A program made the position numbers and the translations under genes. Positions 37,006 to 45,675 of a stretch of 64,000 nucleotides of DNA are shown here, piece after piece. The notes under the pieces are model-generated. The model was not told the origin of the DNA, made no database searches, and saw only the letters and a list, made by a program, of their open reading frames with translations. Where the stretch lies: contig CAJTOG010000002.1 in NCBI GenBank assembly GCA_910577575.1, forward strand, positions 1 to 64,000, written 5' to 3'. This stretch comes from an uncultured Ruminococcus sp. GTDB lineage: Bacteria > Bacillota > Clostridia > Oscillospirales > Ruminococcaceae. How positions within the stretch are numbered: position 1 is the first letter of the stretch; every line of letters starts with the position of its first letter.

Positions 37006-37311
37006 TTAAATTATTTTAACAATCCGTTCAATTCCCGAAAGTTTAAGAACTCTGCGTATATATGGCTGCGGACTGTGTATTTCAAGCTGTCCCCCGCACT
37101 CTTTAAGAAGTTTGTATCTTCCGATAATAAGTCCTATTCCGGAACTGTCCATAAAAGTAATATTGCTGAAATCAATGGCAAGAACCTCAGGCTGCATGGT
37201 AATAACAAACTTATCCAGCTCTGAACGCAGATTTTTTGCGGTATGGTGGTCTATTTCACCGCTGAGAACCACTATAGCAGTACCGTTTTCGGATTTTATT
37301 TTTATCTTCAT
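37006..37311 (-). CDS. spoIIAA: anti-sigma-F factor antagonist SpoIIAA
   Basis: 101 residues, STAS domain. The phosphorylation site is Ser56 in FMDSSGIG, and the N-terminal GEIDHHTA motif is diagnostic. The leading gene of spoIIAA-spoIIAB-sigF. Upstream I see TATAAT-like sequence but no convincing sigma-A or sigma-H -35. Confidence 0.95.
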   Translation of the reverse strand: MKIKIKSENGTAIVVLSGEIDHHTAKNLRSELDKFVITMQPEVLAIDFSNITFMDSSGIGLIIGRYKLLKECGGQLEIHSPQPYIRRVLKLSGIERIVKII

Positions 37312-37411
37312 TTTTCTGCCTCCGTCTTTTGATAGACATATTATATCACTGCTTATTCAAGAAAATTGTCGGAATCAGGATAAATTTCAAAAAATATTCT
37401 TAATTTTTAAG

Positions 37412-37440
37412 TTGAAATATTTTTAATTTGATGATATAAT
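37412..37440 (+). promoter_or_regulatory. sigma-A promoter of the flavin reductase gene
   Basis: TTGAAA (37412-37417), 17-base spacer and TATAAT (37435-37440). Confidence 0.7.
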
Positions 37441-37476
37441 TATTTTAAAGATAAAATTAATCAAGAGGTGATTTTT

Positions 37477-38076
37477 ATGACAAAGCAATTCTGGAAAGGA
37501 AGTGCAATTCTTGCACCCGTACCCGCTGCACTCGTTACTTGCGGAACAATTGAAAAACCAAATGTTTTAACTGTCGGATGGACCGGCATTGTATGTACAC
37601 GTCCTCCCATGACATATATATCCGTACGTCCTGAAAGATTTTCACATGATATCATTATGAATTCAGGAGAATTTGTAATAAATCTGACAACATCTGCCAT
37701 GGTTAAACAGGTTGACTTCTGCGGAGTGAAAAGCGGTAAGAACACCGATAAAATTACCGCTTGCGGATTTCATACAATACCTGCAAATAAAGTATCTGTA
37801 CCGCTGATTGATGAATGCCCTGTAAGTCTTGAATGCAAAGTTACCGAAAACAAACTTTTAGGAAGTCATACAATGTTTTTAGCTGAAATTATTGGTGTTG
37901 ACGTAGATGAAAAATATATAGACAGCAAGGGCAAACTGAATTTACAACAGTGCGGACTTGCTGCCTATGCTCACGGCGAATATTTTGCACTCGGACGAAA
38001 ACTCGGCGATTTCGGATTTTCAGTACGAAAAAAGAAAAAAAACAAACAGAATAAAAACAATGGTAAAAATGGATAA
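37477..38076 (+). CDS. flavin reductase family (FMN-binding split barrel) protein
   Basis: 199 residues from ATG at 37477; an in-frame GTG at 37468 overlaps the AGAGGTG ribosome binding site. Family features are ALVTCGT, VGWTGIVCTRPP and SVRPERFSHD, with the FMN-binding EFVINLTT region. A lysine/asparagine-rich basic tail (last 18 residues) extends past the domain. The electron acceptor is unknown. It is a single gene with its own promoter. Confidence 0.88.
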   Translation: MTKQFWKGSAILAPVPAALVTCGTIEKPNVLTVGWTGIVCTRPPMTYISVRPERFSHDIIMNSGEFVINLTTSAMVKQVDFCGVKSGKNTDKITACGFHTIPANKVSVPLIDECPVSLECKVTENKLLGSHTMFLAEIIGVDVDEKYIDSKGKLNLQQCGLAAYAHGEYFALGRKLGDFGFSVRKKKKNKQNKNNGKNG

Positions 38077-38117
38077 ATATGAATCATGTATTGAAAAATT
38101 AATAGAATACGTTAAAT

Positions 38118-38456
38118 TCAGGTTGCTATATCCTCAATAAACTGCTGTAATTCCCTGTCGGATTCAATTACTATTCCTTCGGTAAGCTGTTCCCTGTCAT
38201 ACTCTGAAAGAAGCGAAAAATCATAGTCTATAACTCTGTATGGCGTACTGCTTTCTCCCTTGAATACTCCTATTCTGCCGTTATACTCCCTGACAACACA
38301 CTCTGCAACAGGAAGTGCAGGAGGATTTTCTGAAATTTTAGCCGCAAGCTTCTGACGTTGCAAAGACTGCCCGAATGTACAGATTACAATAAATCCCGAT
38401 ACAGTTATAGCTGTCATAATAGTCAGGTAGATTCTTTTGTCAAGTGAACCTGTCAT
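38118..38456 (-). CDS. BofC C-terminal-domain-like membrane protein
   Basis: 112 residues. One membrane helix (about 10-29) is followed by a domain with REYNGRIGVFKG, YRVIDYDFSLL and EGIVIESDRELQQF. This pattern resembles the C-terminal domain of BofC, which in Bacillus controls forespore signalling, but such short proteins in Clostridia are not characterised. The TM-plus-domain layout fits an extracytoplasmic location. The gene is divergent from PBP1A. Confidence 0.6.
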   Translation of the reverse strand: MTGSLDKRIYLTIMTAITVSGFIVICTFGQSLQRQKLAAKISENPPALPVAECVVREYNGRIGVFKGESSTPYRVIDYDFSLLSEYDREQLTEGIVIESDRELQQFIEDIAT

Positions 38457-38543
38457 ACTATCACTCCTTTACTGAATTTCTTATATTTATTATTGTCGTT
38501 TTTTGATAAAATATACAAATCTGAAAAAAATTCAGACAAGCTA

Positions 38544-38572
38544 TTAACAAATCTGAAATTATGTGCTATAAT
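38544..38572 (+). promoter_or_regulatory. sigma-A promoter of the PBP1A gene
   Basis: TTAACA (38544-38549), 17-base spacer and TATAAT (38567-38572). Confidence 0.65.
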
Positions 38573-38615
38573 ATATTATGTATAATCAAAAAGAAAGGAG
38601 AGGCTATGAAATAAA

Positions 38616-41198
38616 ATGGCTAATTCAAATTATAATGATGAAGTCCCGAAAAAAAAGCGTAAAAAGAAAAGCAAACTGTTTATGTTTTTCAAAAAGCTTT
38701 TAATGGTAATCGGTACAACGCTTCTTTCTCTGTTTCTTGTTATAATCATAACAGGAACTATTGTCGCAACTGCACTTACTGTGTATGTTTTCGACTTTAT
38801 GGACGAAGCAACAAATATTACCCTTGCGGAACTTGAATCAGGAAGCGATACCTATTTTTACGGCACTGAAATCAATGAAGACGGCGAAGAAGAAATGGTT
38901 GTACTTAAACGCATGAAAACAGACGTTCAGCGTATTCCTGTATCAATTGACAGAATACCTCAGCACGTCCGTGATGCTTTTGTTTATACCGAAGACGAAC
39001 GTTTCTATGTTCATGATGGTGTTGACTATAAGCGTACTTTTTCAGCATTTCTTAATATGTTCCTGCATTTCTATGATACCAATCAGGGTGGTTCAACTAT
39101 TACCCAGCAGCTTATCAAGAATCTTACAGGTGATGATGAACAAACCCCACAGCGTAAAATACGTGAAATCTTCTCGGCAATGCAGCTTGAAAAAACTTAT
39201 TCCAAAGATGAAATTCTTGAAGAGTATCTCAATTATATAGGTTTCGGAGGTCCTATCAATGGAATTCAGCTTGCTTCAACAAGATATTTCGGTAAAAATG
39301 TTGAAGACCTAACTGTACCGGAAGCTGCCGTTCTTGCTGCAATTCCTCAAAGTCCGAATTATTATGGTCCGTTTATGTCTACCGAAGACGAATCCGGAAA
39401 TCAGATTGTTGACGGAAAAGCAAACAACAAAATCCGTCAGGAATATGCTCTTTGGCAGATGTATAAAAACGGTGCTATTACCTATGACGAATATCAGGAA
39501 TATCTTGATACCGAAATTATATATACCGATTCGGATGAATACAGAAAACTTCATCCTGAAGTCGACCTTGAAGAAATGGAACAGGAACAGAAAGCATATA
39601 CATGGGAACTTGATGCTATGATGTTCGAGGCTGCCGGCTACCTTATGGATTTATACAACATCGACGAAGAAGAAGCTATTAACCGTATTAATAAGGGCGG
39701 TTATAAAATCTATTCGACTATTGATAAACAAATGCAGAACTATGTTGAGGAAAAATTTCTTGATATGAATAATTTCCTTGATGAAAACTGGGTAAAACGA
39801 TGGGTTGATATCGACGGTGACGGTGAAACAGAAGAACAGCTTCCTCACATTGCTTTCACAGCTTTAAGATATGACGGTTCTGTTATGGCTACCGTAGGTA
39901 ACTGGGGTCCTAAAACAGGTTCACTGGTCACCAACTATGCTGTACGTGACAAAAGACAAATCGGTTCTACAATGAAACCCATTTCAACTTATGGTCTTGC
40001 CCTTGAAACCGATATGATTCACTGGGGAAGTGTTTTCCGTGACCTCCCAATTACAAAGGATGAAAACGGAAAAGAGTGGCCTACAAACTACGGCAATGTT
40101 CCGGGTTCAGGTGCTTCACACAATATCTATTATTTCTTACAGCAGTCATTCAACACAGTTCCTGCACAACTATGTGAATCCCTTGGCACTGAAGAAGTAT
40201 TCAAATTCTCAACTGAAAAACTTGGTCTTGACCTTGTTGAAAATGATATGAATCTTTCGCCTCTTTCTGTCGGTTCTCTGACTTATGGAATAACTCTGGA
40301 AAATCTTGTAAGTGCATATGTTCCCTATGGAAATAAGGGAACTTATCATAAAGCTCATATTATTTCCAAAATAGAAGATTCAAATCATCAGATTATTGTT
40401 GACAATACAAACAACGGTCAGGAAGCTGTTTCTGCTGAAACTGCATGGGTTATGAACAGACTTCTTAAAAATGTTATTGATAACGGTACAGGTAGTTCCG
40501 CAAGACTCGGCAATAAGGTTCTATGTGGTAAAACAGGTACAACTGATAACTGGAGCGACTCAACGTTTGTCGGTCTGACATATGACTTTGTAAGTGGTAT
40601 TACTATCGGATATGACCAGTATCGTCAGGACCTCTCTCTTCCTCAGTCTCTTCACGCCTGTTCAGTATGGAAAAATATTATCGGTGAATATGCTGATACA
40701 ATGTTTACCGATACTCCAATTGACTTTGAACCTGTTGATTCTGTTATCAGCCACTATATGTGTACTGCTACAGGATTACCTGCCGGACAGTATTGTCCAC
40801 GAGGTATAATCGGCTATTGGAAAGAATCAAGCGGATATTGTACCGGAAATCACTATATAACTCCTACTGTTCCATCAGGAAATTCAGGCAATAATTATAA
40901 TACTGATAATTCATGGAATAATAATACAGGAGGAAATACAGGAGAAAATTCAGGTACTTGGACTGACCCAGGCACCAGCGGAGGTAATTCAGGCACTTGG
41001 ACTGACCCGGGCACCAGCGGAGGTAATTCAGGCACTTGGACTGACCCGGGCACCAGCGGAGATAATTCAGGCACTTGGACTGACCCAGGCAACGGCGGTG
41101 GCAGTTCAGGCACTGGGAACGACCCTAATACAGGAGGAAATACTAATGACCCCAATACCGGAGGAGGCTCAGGTCAACCCAATGTTGATACATGGTAA
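38616..41198 (+). CDS. class A penicillin-binding protein (PBP1A family)
   Basis: 860 residues. A basic cytosolic start and one membrane helix (about 27-58) precede the GT51 glycosyltransferase domain (catalytic Glu126 in TEDERF; GGSTITQQLIKN). The transpeptidase domain has Ser451-T-M-Lys454, SFN at 511 and KTG at 639. The C-terminal tail (about 755-860) is Gly/Ser/Thr/Asn-rich with four 13-residue SGTWTDPGTSGGN-type repeats. It polymerises and cross-links peptidoglycan. The ribosome binding site lies 12 bases before the ATG, with a two-codon ORF (ATG-AAA-TAA at 38606) in between. Confidence 0.93.
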   Translation: MANSNYNDEVPKKKRKKKSKLFMFFKKLLMVIGTTLLSLFLVIIITGTIVATALTVYVFDFMDEATNITLAELESGSDTYFYGTEINEDGEEEMVVLKRMKTDVQRIPVSIDRIPQHVRDAFVYTEDERFYVHDGVDYKRTFSAFLNMFLHFYDTNQGGSTITQQLIKNLTGDDEQTPQRKIREIFSAMQLEKTYSKDEILEEYLNYIGFGGPINGIQLASTRYFGKNVEDLTVPEAAVLAAIPQSPNYYGPFMSTEDESGNQIVDGKANNKIRQEYALWQMYKNGAITYDEYQEYLDTEIIYTDSDEYRKLHPEVDLEEMEQEQKAYTWELDAMMFEAAGYLMDLYNIDEEEAINRINKGGYKIYSTIDKQMQNYVEEKFLDMNNFLDENWVKRWVDIDGDGETEEQLPHIAFTALRYDGSVMATVGNWGPKTGSLVTNYAVRDKRQIGSTMKPISTYGLALETDMIHWGSVFRDLPITKDENGKEWPTNYGNVPGSGASHNIYYFLQQSFNTVPAQLCESLGTEEVFKFSTEKLGLDLVENDMNLSPLSVGSLTYGITLENLVSAYVPYGNKGTYHKAHIISKIEDSNHQIIVDNTNNGQEAVSAETAWVMNRLLKNVIDNGTGSSARLGNKVLCGKTGTTDNWSDSTFVGLTYDFVSGITIGYDQYRQDLSLPQSLHACSVWKNIIGEYADTMFTDTPIDFEPVDSVISHYMCTATGLPAGQYCPRGIIGYWKESSGYCTGNHYITPTVPSGNSGNNYNTDNSWNNNTGGNTGENSGTWTDPGTSGGNSGTWTDPGTSGGNSGTWTDPGTSGDNSGTWTDPGNGGGSSGTGNDPNTGGNTNDPNTGGGSGQPNVDTW
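40950..41105 (+). repeat. four tandem 39-bp repeats in the PBP1A tail
   Basis: Each unit encodes a 13-residue SGTWTDPGTSGGN-like peptide. The first three are nearly identical in DNA and the fourth has drifted. Such repeats expand and contract by slippage or recombination. Confidence 0.85.
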
Positions 41199-41221
41199 TT
41201 AAACAATTCAAATAAATCAGT

Positions 41222-41260
41222 AAACCTGCCCTGTCCTGATTTGAGGTCGGGCAGGTTTTA
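41222..41260 (+). terminator. terminator after PBP1A
   Basis: A ten-pair stem (41222-41231 with 41249-41258) with a long loop, ending in a short T run. Confidence 0.65.
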
Positions 41261-41282
41261 ATATAATCATGAGGTGATATTT

Positions 41283-42398
41283 TTGAACAATAAGTTAAAA
41301 TTATGCTGTCCGTGCCATTTCGGACTTGAAAGCGTACTGAAATATGAAATAACAAAAATCGGCGGTACTGATTTAAAAGTAAGCGATGGAAAAATAAGTT
41401 TTATCGGCGATGAAAATATTATGGCAAAAGCTAATATCTGTCTTTCGACTGCCGAACGTGTTCTCATTGAGCTTATTGAGTTCAAGGCTACTACTTTTGA
41501 GGATTTGTTTCAGGGAGTCCGTTCAATTGAATTTGAACGCTTTATAAATATTGACAACGCTTTCCCCGTAAAAGGATATTCACTAAATTCAGCACTCCAC
41601 AGTGTTCCGGACTGTCAGTCCATAGTGAAAAAAGCTGCTGTTGAAAGACTCAAATCAAAATATGGCATAAGCTGGTTCAGTGAATCTGCCTCACCTGTTC
41701 AAATTCAATTCAGTATATTAAAAGATATTGTTACTATATACCTTGACACAAGTGGTGCAGGACTTCACAAAAGAGGCTACAGAAAAAACTCAAATTCTGC
41801 ACCAATAAAAGAAACTTTAGCAGCAGGTATAGTTGATTTGGCAAGAGTACGTCCTGATTCTGTTGTATGCGACCCATTCTGCGGAAGCGGTACAATTCTG
41901 ATTGAGGCTGCAATGAAAGCACTTAAAATTCCTGTTGGCATAAACAGACGCTTTGCAGCTGAAAAATGGGACTCTATTGATTCGAGAATATGGCAGGAAG
42001 AACGCAAAAATGCTATTGACAGTGTAGACCGCTCCGCATCATTTGAGGGTATAGGATTTGATATTGATGACTCAGCAGTTGCACTTACTCTCGATAATGC
42101 CCATAAAGCAGGTATAAAATCAAGACTTAAAATAAAACAGGCCGATATTACTAAATTTCAGCAGCCACAGGATTCAATAGTTATATGCAATCCCCCATAC
42201 GGCGAAAGACTACTCGAACTTCGTGAAGCTGAAAATATTTATCGTCAGATGGGAGGTGTTCTCGGTCATGGTGGAAGCAGACAAAGCTATATCATATCCC
42301 CGCATGAACAGTTTGAACAATTTTTCGGTACTGAAGCAAAACGTCGCCGAAAACTTTATAATGGCATGATTAAATGTCAGCTTTATATGTATTTTTAA
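41283..42398 (+). CDS. THUMP-domain RNA methyltransferase (RlmL/YpsC-like), TTG start
   Basis: 371 residues from TTG at 41283; the in-frame GTG at 41274 overlaps the GAGGTG ribosome binding site. The N-terminal THUMP RNA-binding region spans about 40-150. The methyltransferase core has DPFCGSGTILIEAA and the N2-methylating ICNPPYGERL motif. It probably methylates 23S rRNA guanosine. Its stop overlaps comF start by one base. Confidence 0.85.
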   Translation: MNNKLKLCCPCHFGLESVLKYEITKIGGTDLKVSDGKISFIGDENIMAKANICLSTAERVLIELIEFKATTFEDLFQGVRSIEFERFINIDNAFPVKGYSLNSALHSVPDCQSIVKKAAVERLKSKYGISWFSESASPVQIQFSILKDIVTIYLDTSGAGLHKRGYRKNSNSAPIKETLAAGIVDLARVRPDSVVCDPFCGSGTILIEAAMKALKIPVGINRRFAAEKWDSIDSRIWQEERKNAIDSVDRSASFEGIGFDIDDSAVALTLDNAHKAGIKSRLKIKQADITKFQQPQDSIVICNPPYGERLLELREAENIYRQMGGVLGHGGSRQSYIISPHEQFEQFFGTEAKRRRKLYNGMIKCQLYMYF

Positions 42399-43069
42399 TG
42401 AACAGACAATTTTTAAGATATCTTACAGCTTTGATTTATCCTGTACGCTGTCCGATATGCAATAAAATAATTGATTCAGACGAAAGCTTCTGCGAAAAAT
42501 GCAGTAATGAATTAATCAGATATACAGGCAGTTTCAAAATACCAAAAGTAAAAAAATTCATTGCTGCATTTGAGTATAACCAAAAGATAGCTCCGGCAAT
42601 TTTCATCATGAAAAATGGTATCAGCGGAAATGCTCCGTATGCATTCGGAAAAGCTGTTTCAGAATGTATAAAATCTGAAAACATAAAAAACATAGATTTT
42701 ATCATTTCTGTTCCGATGTTCAGAGATAATCTGAAAAAACGAGGATTCAATCAGGCAGAACTTATTGCAAAAGAAGCCGGATTTTTACTTGATATAGAAA
42801 TCCGCAGTGATTTAATAAAAAAGAACAGAAAAACTCTTGCACAAAAAAATTTAACCAAAGCCCAGAGGCAAACAAATCTGAAAAACGCTTTTTCCGTTAC
42901 TGATAAAATTGCCGTTGAAAACAAGAATATTTTAATTATTGATGATGTATGTACAACAGGTTCAACTCTTTCAGAAATTACAAATCTCCTGCTTGATTCA
43001 GGAGCTTCAGAAGTTTATTGTGCCTGTGCGTGCAAAACTCCGGATTTAAAAAGAGGTGAAAAACAATGA
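42398..43069 (+). CDS. ComF family phosphoribosyltransferase-like protein
   Basis: 223 residues from ATG at 42398, overlapping the previous stop as TAATG. The N-terminal zinc finger has CPICNK and CEKC. The C-terminal PRPP-binding motif is IIDDVCTTGSTLSE. ComF proteins act in DNA uptake in competent bacteria, though many hosts are not known to be competent. It overlaps the next gene by four bases. Confidence 0.88.
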   Translation: MNRQFLRYLTALIYPVRCPICNKIIDSDESFCEKCSNELIRYTGSFKIPKVKKFIAAFEYNQKIAPAIFIMKNGISGNAPYAFGKAVSECIKSENIKNIDFIISVPMFRDNLKKRGFNQAELIAKEAGFLLDIEIRSDLIKKNRKTLAQKNLTKAQRQTNLKNAFSVTDKIAVENKNILIIDDVCTTGSTLSEITNLLLDSGASEVYCACACKTPDLKRGEKQ

Positions 43070-43530
43070 ATCATGCTGAAAAAGCCTGTCAGCTCTTTTC
43101 AGAAGGAAGAAACTGTGCTCAAGCTGTTTTTACTGCTTTCTCTGATGTTACAGGCATAAATGAAGAAACTGCACTACGTCTGTCGTCGTCATTCGGCGGG
43201 GGCATGGGAAGAATGCGTGAAGTCTGTGGTACCTGCTCCGCAATGTTTATGATTGCAGGCATACTTTACGGCTATACTTCCAAAAATGATATTAATGAAA
43301 AGACTGAACACTATCGCCGTATACAATATCTTGCACAGGAATTTAAAAACAGACATGAAACTATCAATTGTCTTGAACTGCTTAAACACCTGAAAGTAAA
43401 TAAAAATCCTGAACCCGAAAAACGTACGGAACATTATTATAAAGTCCGTCCGTGCATCAAATTCGTACGGACAGCAGCAGAAATCCTTGATAAGTATATC
43501 GAGGAAAATCCACCGAAAAACAAAGTATAA
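43066..43530 (+). CDS. C-GCAxxG-C-C family protein
   Basis: 154 residues. The family cysteines are visible in GRNCAQAVF, the glycine-rich FGGGMGRMREVCGTC stretch, INCLELL and RPCIKFV. The family is often linked to redox or metal processes, but its activity is undefined. It is co-transcribed with comF. Confidence 0.8.
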   Translation: MNHAEKACQLFSEGRNCAQAVFTAFSDVTGINEETALRLSSSFGGGMGRMREVCGTCSAMFMIAGILYGYTSKNDINEKTEHYRRIQYLAQEFKNRHETINCLELLKHLKVNKNPEPEKRTEHYYKVRPCIKFVRTAAEILDKYIEENPPKNKV

Positions 43531-43543
43531 GCAGGTGAAACAT

Positions 43544-43891
43544 ATGGACAGAATAAATTTCCCGCCGGTTGATAATTTTCCGGACGGATTTATTGACCGG
43601 AATGAAATAAGCGATTTTATTCTGAATGACATGAGTAAAAAGCCATTTATAACAATATACTGGAATATAATCGACAGTGAAAAAGCTACTGAAAAACTTG
43701 CTGAAAATTCAGTTTTGGTACTTAAAAATCTCCGACATGATTTATACGATTTCTTTTTTCATAACAATATAGCTCCGGACAGATTCGGTCAATGGTGTGA
43801 AATGGAAAAATATATCAGAGCCAAATACGAAAATATGTCAGAAAATGCTCTGTCGCAGATATTCAGCGACTACAGAGTAAATGACAGATAA
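43544..43891 (+). CDS. hypothetical protein
   Basis: 115 residues from ATG at 43544, with CAGGTG upstream and 13 bases after the previous stop. An in-frame ATG at 43487 would lie inside that gene. It is soluble and has acidic and basic patches, with no domain that I recognise. A terminator follows directly, so it ends the lepA-independent unit that begins at 41283. Confidence 0.6.
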   Translation: MDRINFPPVDNFPDGFIDRNEISDFILNDMSKKPFITIYWNIIDSEKATEKLAENSVLVLKNLRHDLYDFFFHNNIAPDRFGQWCEMEKYIRAKYENMSENALSQIFSDYRVNDR

Positions 43892-43896
43892 ATAAA

Positions 43897-43932
43897 AAAT
43901 CCTCTGAAGTTTTAAAATTTCAGGGGATTTTT
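43897..43932 (+). terminator. intrinsic terminator before the metal-transporter promoter
   Basis: A ten-pair stem (43899-43908 with 43918-43927, one weak pair) is followed by T's. Confidence 0.75.
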
Positions 43933-43934
43933 CC

Positions 43935-43963
43935 TTGACAAACTCTATTATATATGATATAAT
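43935..43963 (+). promoter_or_regulatory. consensus promoter of the zinc-type ABC operon
   Basis: TTGACA (43935-43940), 17-base spacer and TATAAT (43958-43963). Confidence 0.85.
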
Positions 43964-43970
43964 CTAAAAA

Positions 43971-43985
43971 TGAAAATGATTATCA
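43971..43985 (+). promoter_or_regulatory. Fur-family operator (7-1-7 box) at the transporter start site
   Basis: The 15-mer TGAAAATGATTATCA differs at one position from the Bacillus Fur consensus TGATAATNATTATCA. It lies at the expected transcription start, where binding would block initiation. The transporter's zinc-type features suggest Zur, but the sequence alone does not separate Fur, Zur and PerR boxes. Confidence 0.7.
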
Positions 43986-44005
43986 ATTTTAAAATGGAGA
44001 GTATT

Positions 44006-44968
44006 ATGTTAAAAAAATTCATTTCTGCAATTTCAGCTATACTTATTTCAACTGTTGTTTTTACAGGCTGTAATTCCGCTCCTCTCAAAGATGACGGAAA
44101 AATCAATATTGTCTGTACTGTCTTCCCTGCTTACGACTGGACAAAACAGATTATCGGCAACAGCAGCAATATAAATCTTACTTATTTGCTTGGCAATGGT
44201 TCTGATTTACACAATTTTCAACCAACTGCTGATGATATGATAAAAATTTCTGAATGTGATATTTTTATTTATGTTGGCGGTGAATCAGATGAATGGGTTG
44301 AAAAATCCCTTTCAAACGCACAAAATAAAGACATGACTGTAATAAACCTCATGGAAGTTTTATCAGATAAAGTCAAGGAAGAAGAAATAAAAGAGGGAAT
44401 GGCTGACGAACATAATCATAATGAACATGAAATCGATTATGATGAACATGTATGGCTTTCACTGAAAAACGCACAGATGTGTGTAACTAAAATCAATGAA
44501 GCTCTCATCAAATCGGATTATGAAAACTCTGATAAATATATTGAAAACAGTTACAGCTATATATCAGAATTGCAGTCACTTGACAATAAATTTTACGAGC
44601 TTTTTGAATCCGATTCCCCTACATTGATTTTTGGCGACCGTTTTCCCTTCCGTTATTTCATTGAAGATTATAATCTTGATTATTTTGCAGCATTTACAGG
44701 ATGTTCGGCTGATACTCAGGCAAGCTTTGAAACTATAACCTTTCTTGCCCAAAAAACTGATGAACTCAATGCAGATACTGTTTTTGCCATCGAAAACTCT
44801 GACTGCACCATTGCTGATGCTGTTATTCAGAATACAGAATCCAAATTACAGAATATTGCTGTGCTTGATTCTGCCCAGTCAGTTACAAATCAACAGATAA
44901 ATGATGGTACAACATATCTTTCAATTATGGAAAAAAATTATAATGTTTTACAAGAGGCTTTCAAATGA
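44006..44968 (+). CDS. zinc-type ABC transporter substrate-binding lipoprotein (ZnuA/AdcA-like)
   Basis: 320 residues from ATG at 44006, where TGGAGAG is correctly placed. A lipobox-like FTGC follows the signal helix (about 1-22). Cluster A-I features are VFPAYDWTKQI, the ligand histidine in DLHNFQP and a His-rich, acidic loop DEHNHNEHE near 135 that typically binds zinc. Manganese is an alternative. It is the first gene of a three-gene operon with overlapping ends. Confidence 0.88.
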   Translation: MLKKFISAISAILISTVVFTGCNSAPLKDDGKINIVCTVFPAYDWTKQIIGNSSNINLTYLLGNGSDLHNFQPTADDMIKISECDIFIYVGGESDEWVEKSLSNAQNKDMTVINLMEVLSDKVKEEEIKEGMADEHNHNEHEIDYDEHVWLSLKNAQMCVTKINEALIKSDYENSDKYIENSYSYISELQSLDNKFYELFESDSPTLIFGDRFPFRYFIEDYNLDYFAAFTGCSADTQASFETITFLAQKTDELNADTVFAIENSDCTIADAVIQNTESKLQNIAVLDSAQSVTNQQINDGTTYLSIMEKNYNVLQEAFK

Positions 44969-45675
44969 GTAAACAAATTATATGCAAAAATGCCACACTC
45001 GGATATGAAGATGGAATTGTCACCGAAAATCTTAATTTTACGGTAAACAGCGGAGATTATCTCTGTATCTTGGGCGAAAACGGTTCGGGAAAAAGTACGC
45101 TGATTAAAGCACTGCTCGGACTCAAACCACAAATCAGCGGTGAAATTAAATGGTGTGAAGGATTTTCCGCAAGAGATATAGGCTATCTTCCTCAGCAAAC
45201 ACCTGTACAAAGAGATTTTCCTGCATCAGTACGTGAAATTGTACTGTCGGGCTGTCTTTCAAAAATGGGATTCCGTCCGTTTTATAATTCTGCTGAAAAA
45301 AAACTTGCTGATGATAATATGAAACAACTGGGAATTGAATCACTTGCAAAACACTGTTACAGAGAACTTTCAGGCGGTCAGCAGCAGCGTGTACTTCTTG
45401 CAAGAGCATTATGTGCTGCAAGTAAAATGCTGCTTCTTGACGAACCTGTTACAGGTCTTGACCCACTCGCACAGACAGAACTTTATGAACTTATTGCTAA
45501 ACTGAATAACAACGGAATTTCAATAATTATGGTTTCTCATGATATTTCTTCCGCATTGAAATACGCTTCGCATATACTTCATATATCAAAAAAACAGTTA
45601 TTCTTCGGCACAAAGTCAAACTATCTTAACAGCACCGCCGGAATATCGTTTCTCGAAACGGAGGGAAAATCATGA
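44965..45675 (+). CDS. metal ABC transporter ATP-binding protein (ZnuC/AdcC-like)
   Basis: 236 residues. The Walker A GENGSGKSTL, Q loop LPQQTP, signature LSGGQQQR and Walker B LLLDEPVTGLD are all present. It overlaps both neighbours by four bases, consistent with one transporter complex at the membrane. Confidence 0.93.
   Translation: MSKQIICKNATLGYEDGIVTENLNFTVNSGDYLCILGENGSGKSTLIKALLGLKPQISGEIKWCEGFSARDIGYLPQQTPVQRDFPASVREIVLSGCLSKMGFRPFYNSAEKKLADDNMKQLGIESLAKHCYRELSGGQQQRVLLARALCAASKMLLLDEPVTGLDPLAQTELYELIAKLNNNGISIIMVSHDISSALKYASHILHISKKQLFFGTKSNYLNSTAGISFLETEGKS

Noticed and set aside
38069..38140. 24-codon frame after the flavin reductase gene
   Set aside because: It is too short, has no ribosome binding site of its own and runs into the end of the convergent BofC-like gene.
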